Translations under genes and position numbers: made by a program
NCBI GenBank assembly: GCA_018676275.1
Contig: JABHFC010000399.1
Span: 1 to 5,117, forward strand
Source: Gammaproteobacteria bacterium
GTDB lineage: Bacteria > Pseudomonadota > Gammaproteobacteria > Eutrophobiales > Eutrophobiaceae
DNA length: 5,117 bases
Direction: 5' to 3'
Notes under the pieces: generated by a model
The model's database searches: none
Seen by the model: only the letters and a program-made list of their open reading frames with translations
Told to the model about the DNA's origin: nothing
Shown here: one piece after another, positions 1-5,117 of the stretch
How positions within the stretch are numbered: the first letter of the stretch is position 1
Layout of the letters: each line of letters opens with the position of its first letter

Positions 1-56
1 AATCGATGTTTCTCTGCTTGTCTTGCCCGCTTTTTCGCAGATGCTATGTTAGCCAA
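1..56 (-). CDS. rpsT: 30S ribosomal protein S20, N-terminal fragment (gene continues beyond the left edge)
   Basis: Read leftward from a TTG at 56-54, the sequence gives M-A-N-I-A-S-A-K-K-R-A-R-Q-A-E-K-H-R. This is the characteristic lysine/arginine-rich N-terminus of bacterial S20, a small helical protein (about 87 residues) that binds 16S rRNA in the body of the 30S subunit. Only 18 codons and two bases are present; the rest lies outside the window. The TTG start is supported by the alignment of the following A-N-I-x-S-A-K-K-R motif, by an AGGAG seven bases upstream, and by the known UUG start of E. coli rpsT, where it is tied to autoregulation. The gene is divergent from murJ, an arrangement common in gammaproteobacteria. 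Identification is firm despite the short length; whether this species also autoregulates S20 is inference. Confidence 0.93.
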   Translation of the reverse strand, partial: MANIASAKKRARQAEKHR

Positions 57-63
57 AATTGTG

Positions 64-68
64 CTCCT
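64..68 (-). promoter_or_regulatory. Ribosome binding site of rpsT
   Basis: On the minus strand AGGAG (68 to 64) sits seven bases before the TTG at 56-54. It is the strongest Shine-Dalgarno match in the window and supports the non-ATG start of rpsT. Confidence 0.8.
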
Positions 69-92
69 GATGGTGGTCTCGTAAGGCGCGTA

Positions 93-121
93 ACTATGCT
101 GATCTGAAAGCAATTTGTCAA
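93..121 (-). promoter_or_regulatory. Sigma70-type promoter of rpsT with a G+C-rich discriminator
   Basis: On the minus strand a perfect -35 hexamer TTGACA (121 to 116) is followed by a 17-base spacer and the -10 hexamer CATAGT (98 to 93, four of six consensus bases). Directly downstream comes TACGCGCC (92 to 85), a G+C-rich discriminator of the kind found at rRNA and ribosomal-protein promoters that are repressed by ppGpp and DksA. Transcription would start near 82-86, leaving a leader of roughly 28 bases before the TTG of rpsT. The hexamers and spacing are seen directly; stringent control is inferred from the discriminator. Confidence 0.72.
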
Positions 122-133
122 TCATTACCGGCA

Positions 134-160
134 ATATGCTATTCTCCCGTTTCGGCATAT
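134..160. repeat. Small imperfect dyad in the rpsT/murJ intergenic region
   Basis: ATATGC at 134-139 is the inverted complement of GCATAT at 155-160, with 15 bases between the arms. It lies between the rpsT promoter and the murJ start, where an operator could act on either gene. The arms are only six bases and A+T-rich, so chance is a real possibility. No known regulator is recognised. Confidence 0.2.
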
Positions 161-169
161 AAACATCCA

Positions 170-195
170 TTGAAACAACAAGATATAGGCATAAT
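170..195 (+). promoter_or_regulatory. Weak candidate promoter for murJ-ribF-ileS
   Basis: TTGAAA at 170-175 is a good -35 match and CATAAT at 190-195 a good -10 match, but the spacer is only 14 bases, too short for a normal sigma70 promoter. CATAAT might work with a poorer -35 near 167-172. Another -10-like element, TATAAA at 158-163, has no convincing -35. The murJ promoter must lie in or upstream of this stretch, but I cannot place it with confidence. Confidence 0.2.
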
Positions 196-212
196 CTGGA
201 GTGATTCCCTAC

Positions 213-217
213 AAAGG
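213..217 (+). promoter_or_regulatory. Ribosome binding site of murJ, supporting the TTG start
   Basis: AAAGG lies nine bases before the TTG at 227. An in-frame TAG at 218-220 rules out any start further upstream, so this modest Shine-Dalgarno match and the TTG define the beginning of murJ. Confidence 0.55.
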
Positions 218-226
218 TAGCAGAGC

Positions 227-1765
227 TTGAAAAAGCGATTATTTAAATCCACCCTGATAGTCAGTAGCATGACCAGCATTTCGCGGGTATTCGGTTTGAT
301 CCGCGACGTCGTTATCGCCACAAGTTTTGGTCCTGGAGTTGGGGTCGATGCCTTTATTGTTGCATTTCGTATTCCCAATTTTCTCCGCCGCTTATTCGCC
401 GAAGGTGGATTTTCCCAGGCTTTTGTACCCATCCTGTCCGAGTATAAGGAACAGCGTTCCCACGAGGATGTTAAGGCACTGGTTGACCAAACAACGGCGA
501 CTTTGAGTTTGGTCTTGTTTGCCGTCACAATTATCGGGGTGCTGGCTGCGCCAGCGCTTGTCTACCTGTTCGCACCGGGCTTTGCTGACGAACCGGCGAA
601 ACAGATACTGGCGGGAGACATGTTGCGAATCACCTTTCCTTATATATTGTTTATTTCCTTAACGGCAATGGCGGGTGGGATATTGAACACCTACCAGCAT
701 TTCGCTATTCCAGCTTTTACCCCGGTTTTGTTGAATCTGGCTTTGATTAGCTGTGCTATCTGGCTCGCACCGCAATTGTCAGAGCCTATAGTCGCCCTGG
801 CCTGGGGTGTATTAATCGCAGGTGTTGTTCAATTGATTTTCCAGTTCCCTTTTCTCATGCGTCTGCGTTTGTTTCCTTTACCGGGTTTTAATCGTGACAG
901 GGAAGGGGTTAGCCGTATTATGAAATTGATGTTACCGACGCTATTCGCGGTTTCCATCACCCAGATTAACCTACTTGTGGATACCATAATCGCTTCATTT
1001 CTCACAACAGGTAGTATTTCCTGGTTATATTTTTCCGATCGCCTGGTGGAGTTTCCCATGGGCGTATTTGGCGTTGCCCTGGCTACGGTAATACTACCCA
1101 GTCTTTCCAGGCAGTTTGCCAGTGGTTCGCAACAGGGTTATTCCGAGACGATGGACTGGGCCTTACGTATGGTGTTCCTGATTGCCATTCCAGCGGCTCT
1201 TGGGCTGACCTTGCTGGCGGAGGCTATGTTGACGACGCTGTTTCAATATAACGAATTCAGTGAGCAAGACGTAACAATGTCAGCTAAAAGCCTGATGGCT
1301 TATTCACTTGGACTACCGGCATTTATTTTTATAAAGGTATTGGCGAGTGGTTTTTTCTCGCGTCAGGACACGGTGACGCCGGTCAAAATCGGGGTCGTGG
1401 CAATGCTGTCTAATATAATACTTAACCTAGCGCTGGTCGGACCACTGGCGCATGCAGGACTGGCATTGGCGACATCTCTATCTGCTTTTATAAATGCCGG
1501 TCTGCTCTATTACTTTCTGCATAAAAGAGGAAATTATTCACCAGCAAGCGGTTGGCCTGCATATTTGCTCAAGCTTGGTCTGGCAGTAGCAGCAATGGCT
1601 GCACTACTGGAATATTTCGCTCCTGATATCAGTATATGGCTGGATTGGGATATCTTTCAAAGAGCATTAAATTTGGCCCTTTGGGTAGTTGCGGGTGCCA
1701 TTTGTTATTTTATTTCCTTGCTGATTCTGGGGATCCGTCCAAATCAGATGACAGCTCCGCACTAA
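227..1765 (+). CDS. murJ: Lipid II flippase MurJ (MviN family)
   Basis: MurJ moves lipid II, the undecaprenyl-linked peptidoglycan precursor, across the cytoplasmic membrane to the periplasmic face; it belongs to the MOP exporter superfamily. The 512 residues match the usual length (E. coli 511) and are almost wholly hydrophobic helices, fitting the 14-helix fold. The N-terminal signature is clear: V-S-S-M-T near 12-16, then S19-R20, R26, D41 and I-P-N-F-L-R-R at 49-55, followed by F-A-E-G-G-F-S-Q-A-F-V-P. Arginines shown to be essential in E. coli (R18, R24, R52, R270) correspond here to R20, R26, R54 and R272, the last in D-R-L-V-E-F-P with E275. The TTG start is chosen because a stop in the same frame precedes it by two codons and because the next ATG (269) would remove the first part of helix 1. 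It is first in a probable operon with ribF and ileS. No truncation or missing key residue is seen. Confidence 0.96.
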   Translation: MKKRLFKSTLIVSSMTSISRVFGLIRDVVIATSFGPGVGVDAFIVAFRIPNFLRRLFAEGGFSQAFVPILSEYKEQRSHEDVKALVDQTTATLSLVLFAVTIIGVLAAPALVYLFAPGFADEPAKQILAGDMLRITFPYILFISLTAMAGGILNTYQHFAIPAFTPVLLNLALISCAIWLAPQLSEPIVALAWGVLIAGVVQLIFQFPFLMRLRLFPLPGFNRDREGVSRIMKLMLPTLFAVSITQINLLVDTIIASFLTTGSISWLYFSDRLVEFPMGVFGVALATVILPSLSRQFASGSQQGYSETMDWALRMVFLIAIPAALGLTLLAEAMLTTLFQYNEFSEQDVTMSAKSLMAYSLGLPAFIFIKVLASGFFSRQDTVTPVKIGVVAMLSNIILNLALVGPLAHAGLALATSLSAFINAGLLYYFLHKRGNYSPASGWPAYLLKLGLAVAAMAALLEYFAPDISIWLDWDIFQRALNLALWVVAGAICYFISLLILGIRPNQMTAPH

Positions 1766-1792
1766 TGTTTATAATCCCCGCACAGTAAAATT

Positions 1793-2731
1793 ATGCAATT
1801 TCTCCGCTCTTTACGAACCCCGAATATATTTCCCGGAGGAAGTGTCGTCACTGTGGGTAATTTTGACGGTGTACACCTGGGACATCAGGCGGTAATAGGA
1901 CAGCTTAAGCAGCATGCCCGGCAACTTGGTTTACAGTCAGTTGTTTTGACCTTTGAACCGCAGCCGCTGGAGCATTTTCAGCCCGAAGCTGCGCCGGCCA
2001 GATTAAGTAGCTTCCGCGATAAATTTTTGCAATTGCGGGCGCAAGGTGTAGACAAGCTTGTATGTCTGCGATTTCAGGATTCATTGGCAAAGGTTTCCGC
2101 AGAAGAATTTGTGCAACGATTGTTTGTGGAAGCGCTGGGGATGAAGCGCATTATAATCGGCGATGACTTCAGGTTTGGACGCGATCGCAAAGGTGATATT
2201 CATACTTTAAGAAGCATGGGAGAGACAGCGGGCTTTGATGTAGTACCGATAGATTCGTTTTCCATTGATGGTGAACGTGTCAGCAGTAGCAGGATCCGTA
2301 AGGCATTGGACGAACATGATTTTGATACTGCCAGATCCCTGCTTGGAAGAGCTTATTGCATTAGCGGACGGGTGAGACATGGTGAAAAGCGTGGTAGACA
2401 ATTAGGATTTCCTACCGCAAATGTAAGTCTGAGTAGAAATACTTCCGCACTTCTTGGTGTATATGCTGTACAGGTGACAGGTCTGGATGGAGTCATACTT
2501 AATGGTGTTGCAAACCTTGGTACCCGGCCTGTATTTGACGGTAAGCAACTTTTACTGGAAGTACATTTACTTGATTACAGCAAGGATATTTATGGACGAC
2601 ATATTAATGTTGAATTTTTGAAACATTTACGAGGCGAACAAAAATTTGCATCTATTGATGAACTGCAAGCGCAGATAAACCAGGATGTAGATGACGCAAG
2701 AGCAATTTTTGAACTAAACAATAACAATTAG
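1793..2731 (+). CDS. ribF: Bifunctional riboflavin kinase / FAD synthetase
   Basis: RibF phosphorylates riboflavin to FMN with ATP and then adenylylates FMN to FAD, in the cytoplasm. The 312 residues match the family (E. coli 313). The N-terminal nucleotidyltransferase (FAD synthetase) half shows G-N-F-D-G-V-H-L-G-H at 22-31, the HxGH-type ATP site, then F-E-P-Q-P at 54-58, G-D-D-F-R-F-G at 123-129 and the V-S-S-S-R-I-R motif at 163-169. The C-terminal riboflavin kinase half begins near 185 and has G-F-P-T-A-N at 205-210, G-V-A-N-L-G-T-R-P at 238-246 and L-E-V-H-L-L-D at 255-261, whose E256 corresponds to the proposed catalytic base of flavokinases. The ATG lies 27 bases after the murJ stop; upstream there is no convincing Shine-Dalgarno sequence, so translation may depend partly on readthrough of ribosomes from murJ. 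The protein ends in four asparagines encoded by a doubled AACAAT. No FMN riboswitch is seen. Confidence 0.97.
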   Translation: MQFLRSLRTPNIFPGGSVVTVGNFDGVHLGHQAVIGQLKQHARQLGLQSVVLTFEPQPLEHFQPEAAPARLSSFRDKFLQLRAQGVDKLVCLRFQDSLAKVSAEEFVQRLFVEALGMKRIIIGDDFRFGRDRKGDIHTLRSMGETAGFDVVPIDSFSIDGERVSSSRIRKALDEHDFDTARSLLGRAYCISGRVRHGEKRGRQLGFPTANVSLSRNTSALLGVYAVQVTGLDGVILNGVANLGTRPVFDGKQLLLEVHLLDYSKDIYGRHINVEFLKHLRGEQKFASIDELQAQINQDVDDARAIFELNNNN

Positions 2732-2747
2732 AATCCGACTAAGTTGA

Positions 2748-5117
2748 ATGAGTAATTATAAAGACACACTAAACCTGCCCAGCACCGGCTTTCCCATGAA
2801 AGGTAATCTTGCCCAGCGAGAACCAGAAATGTTGAAGCATTGGGAGGCTATGGATCTCTATGCAAAGATTAGAGAGAAGAAAAAAGGCAAACCAACATTT
2901 GTTTTGCATGATGGACCTCCGTACGCCAATGGTGATATCCATATTGGTCATGCGGTAAATAAAATACTGAAAGACATCATTGTTAAGTCGCAAAGCCTGA
3001 GTGGGTTTGATGCACCTTACGTTCCCGGGTGGGATTGTCATGGATTGCCGATTGAACTAATGGTAGAGAAAAAAGTAGGTAAAGCCGGACATAAAATTGA
3101 TGCCAGCGCATTTAGAAGAGCCTGTCGTGAATACGCACAAAAGCAGGTTGATAAACAAAGAGAAGATTTTAAACGACTCGGTATATTTGGAGATTGGGGA
3201 AAACCTTATCTTACGATGGCCAAGCAGACCGAGGCCGATATCGTCAGATCATTGGGCAAGATTATTGAGAATGGTCATCTTCAAAAAGGTGTTAAGCCGG
3301 TACATTGGTGTATTGATTGTGGTTCTGCTTTAGCGGAAGCGGAAGTTGAATACGAAGATAAGCAATCTCCCGCAATTGATGTTCGGTTCCGCGTTGTTAA
3401 TGAAGAGGAAGTACTAAAACGATTTGCCGTTGAAGAAAAACCTGAATCGATCTCGGTTGTTATCTGGACAACAACGCCCTGGACCTTACCGGCTAACCAG
3501 GCCGTTGCGCTACATCCTGAGTTGAACTATGTCATGGTTCAAACAGGTCAGGAAGCTTTGATATTGGCAGAAGGACTTTATGAAGCGGCCTTAACGCGTT
3601 TCGGCATCGAAGATCATCAGGTACTAGGCAAATGTACTGGTGCTGAGCTCGAAGGTGTAGAACTTAAGCATGCTTTTTATGATCGTATTGTGCCGGTGAT
3701 CCTCGGTGATCACGTCACCCTTGAAGCGGGAACGGGAGCAGTGCATACAGCACCGGGTCATGGACAGGATGACTTTATTGTTGGACAGCGTTATGGACTG
3801 GAGATTGATAACCCGGTTGGTGACAATGGATGCTTTTTACCGGATACCGAATTATTTGCAGGTCTGCATGTTTTTAAAGCCAACGCTGAAGTTATAAAAG
3901 TGCTGGAAGAAAAATCGAGTCTTGTTCATCAGGAGACTTTGAGCCATAGCTATCCACACTGCTGGCGTCACAAATCACCGATTATATTTCGTTCAACACC
4001 GCAATGGTTTATTAGTATGGATGCCAATGGCTTACGAGCAGAAGCACTGGACGCAATCAAAGGTGTTGCCTGGGAGCCATCCTGGGGAGAAGAACGCATT
4101 GAAGGCATGGTGAGTGGACGTCCCGACTGGTGCATTTCACGCCAGCGTACCTGGGGTGTGCCTATTACGCTTTTTATTCATCGTGAAACACAGGAACCAC
4201 ATGCAGATACACAGGAACTCCTGGAACAGGTTGCCCTGCGAATTGAACAGGATGGGATCGATGCATGGTTTGAACTCGATGCGAAAGAATTGCTGGGTGA
4301 GGAAGCCGAGCAGTATGCAAAAGTAACAGATACGCTCGATGTCTGGTTTGACTCAGGTGTTACACATGCATCTGTTCTTAAACGCGATGAACGATTGACC
4401 TATCCGGCAGATTTATATCTTGAAGGTTCTGATCAACATCGCGGCTGGTTTCAGTCTTCACTTTTAACTTCGGTGGCGATGAATCATGTTGCACCTTATA
4501 AAGGTGTACTAACACATGGTTTTACCGTCGATGCCAAAGGCATGAAAATGTCAAAGTCACGCGGCAACGTCGTCGCACCACAACAGGTAATGAAAACTCT
4601 GGGTGGCGATATATTGCGTTTATGGGTGGCGGCGACCGATTACCGAACGGAAATGAGCGTGTCTGATGAAATCCTGAAACGGATGGCAGATGCATACCGG
4701 CGCATACGTAACACCGCACGTTATTTGTTAGCTAACCTGGATGGTTTTAATCCTGAAACAGATTGTGTAGCGACAAAGGATCTCTTGTATCTGGATCGCT
4801 GGATCCTGGAGCAAACACATCAGCTACAGGATGAAATAGTTTCCGCCTATCAGACTTATCAGTTTCACCAGATATATCAGAAGCTACATCATTATTGCGT
4901 GGTTACTCTCGGTGGTTTTTACCTCGATATTATTAAAGATCGTATGTATACCTGTCAGCCAGATAGTCATGCACGACGCTCAGCACAAACGACTATGTAT
5001 TACGTGGCCGAAGCCTTTGCTTGCTGGTTAGCACCAATATTAAGTTTTACTGCAGAAGAGATATGGAAATATTTACCTGGGGATCATAGCGAATCTATTT
5101 TCCTGGAAGAATGGTAT
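2748..5117 (+). CDS. ileS: Isoleucyl-tRNA synthetase, 3' end beyond the window
   Basis: IleS is the class I synthetase that charges tRNA-Ile with isoleucine and hydrolyses mischarged valine. An uninterrupted frame of 790 codons runs from ATG 2748 to the last base; E. coli IleS has 938 residues, so about 150 are missing, including the C-terminal zinc-binding region. The Rossmann fold carries the HIGH motif at residues 65-68 and K-M-S-K-S at 600-604. The CP1 editing domain between them has W-T-T-T-P-W-T-L-P-A-N at 240-250, H333 and D342, matching the E. coli editing residues T241-T243, N250, H333 and D342 at identical positions. Other landmarks are W-C-I-D-C at 187-191, D-W-C-I-S-R-Q at 460-466, D-V-W-F-D-S-G at 531-537 and E559-G-S-D-Q in the aminoacyl-adenylate site. 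The helical anticodon-binding domain starts near Y-L-D-R-W (681). The canonical HIGH indicates the housekeeping IleRS1 type. The start is 16 bases after ribF, with only weak Shine-Dalgarno potential; the N-terminus aligns well with E. coli. Confidence 0.97.
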   Translation, partial: MSNYKDTLNLPSTGFPMKGNLAQREPEMLKHWEAMDLYAKIREKKKGKPTFVLHDGPPYANGDIHIGHAVNKILKDIIVKSQSLSGFDAPYVPGWDCHGLPIELMVEKKVGKAGHKIDASAFRRACREYAQKQVDKQREDFKRLGIFGDWGKPYLTMAKQTEADIVRSLGKIIENGHLQKGVKPVHWCIDCGSALAEAEVEYEDKQSPAIDVRFRVVNEEEVLKRFAVEEKPESISVVIWTTTPWTLPANQAVALHPELNYVMVQTGQEALILAEGLYEAALTRFGIEDHQVLGKCTGAELEGVELKHAFYDRIVPVILGDHVTLEAGTGAVHTAPGHGQDDFIVGQRYGLEIDNPVGDNGCFLPDTELFAGLHVFKANAEVIKVLEEKSSLVHQETLSHSYPHCWRHKSPIIFRSTPQWFISMDANGLRAEALDAIKGVAWEPSWGEERIEGMVSGRPDWCISRQRTWGVPITLFIHRETQEPHADTQELLEQVALRIEQDGIDAWFELDAKELLGEEAEQYAKVTDTLDVWFDSGVTHASVLKRDERLTYPADLYLEGSDQHRGWFQSSLLTSVAMNHVAPYKGVLTHGFTVDAKGMKMSKSRGNVVAPQQVMKTLGGDILRLWVAATDYRTEMSVSDEILKRMADAYRRIRNTARYLLANLDGFNPETDCVATKDLLYLDRWILEQTHQLQDEIVSAYQTYQFHQIYQKLHHYCVVTLGGFYLDIIKDRMYTCQPDSHARRSAQTTMYYVAEAFACWLAPILSFTAEEIWKYLPGDHSESIFLEEWY

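Noticed and set aside
115..142. Plus-strand promoter from TTGTCA (115-120) with a -10 near 135-142
   Set aside because: TATGCT gives a 14-base spacer, and TGCTAT, at 16 bases, matches only three of six consensus positions. The TTGTCA is largely the complement of the better minus-strand TTGACA.
139..528. Minus-strand open frame of 129 codons opposite the start of murJ
   Set aside because: It overlaps the well-supported murJ coding sequence and its control region, and its translation resembles no protein I recognise. It is best explained as a shadow of murJ.
1766..1792. Possible FMN riboswitch or terminator before ribF
   Set aside because: The gap is only 27 bases, far too short for an FMN aptamer, and contains no inverted repeat followed by a T run.
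829..2401. Short minus-strand open frames opposite murJ and ribF (829-1059, 1905-2090, 2207-2401)
   Set aside because: All lie inside strongly conserved genes on the other strand, have no recognisable motif, and are of a length expected by chance.
2769..4719. Short open frames overlapping ileS (2769-3041 and 4522-4719 minus; 3097-3333, 3706-3897 and 4114-4326 plus)
   Set aside because: ileS is uninterrupted in its own frame through this whole stretch with all catalytic motifs in place, so these are chance frames and not evidence of a frameshift.
1..5117. A previously undescribed system (defence, mobile, CRISPR or RNA-based)
   Set aside because: Almost every base belongs to four recognised housekeeping genes or their short spacers. 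No direct repeat array, transposase, terminal inverted repeats or unexplained long gap is present.

Overview
The window reads as an ordinary, densely coded housekeeping segment of a gammaproteobacterial chromosome. Its four genes, in order, are rpsT (ribosomal protein S20, leftward, only its first 18 codons plus 2 bases inside the window), murJ (lipid II flippase), ribF (riboflavin kinase/FAD synthetase) and ileS (isoleucyl-tRNA synthetase, 3' end outside the window). This order, with murJ between rpsT and ribF, is the one known from Pseudomonas and many other gammaproteobacteria, where lspA, fkpB and ispH usually follow. In E. coli murJ lies elsewhere. The proteins resemble their E. coli counterparts closely, and several catalytic residues of IleS fall at exactly the E. 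coli numbers. Genus or species cannot be named from this sequence alone.

Bases 1-56 hold the start of rpsT on the minus strand. Bases 57-226 are a divergent control region. On the minus strand it has a good sigma70 promoter with a perfect TTGACA, a 17-base spacer, CATAGT and a G+C-rich discriminator, which resembles growth-rate-controlled ribosomal promoters. The rightward murJ promoter is not clear. Bases 227-1765, 1793-2731 and 2748-5117 are murJ, ribF and ileS, all on the plus strand, separated by 27 and 16 bases. I see no terminator hairpin in either gap, so the three are probably one transcript.

The genes cover unrelated essential steps: export of the peptidoglycan precursor lipid II, supply of FMN and FAD, charging of tRNA-Ile, and on the other strand a small-subunit ribosomal protein. 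The grouping looks like a conserved growth-related cluster, not one pathway. Both divergent genes begin with TTG, and ribF and ileS lack a strong Shine-Dalgarno sequence. No mobile element, CRISPR array, RNA gene, frameshift or novel system was found. The most interesting part is the short rpsT/murJ control region.
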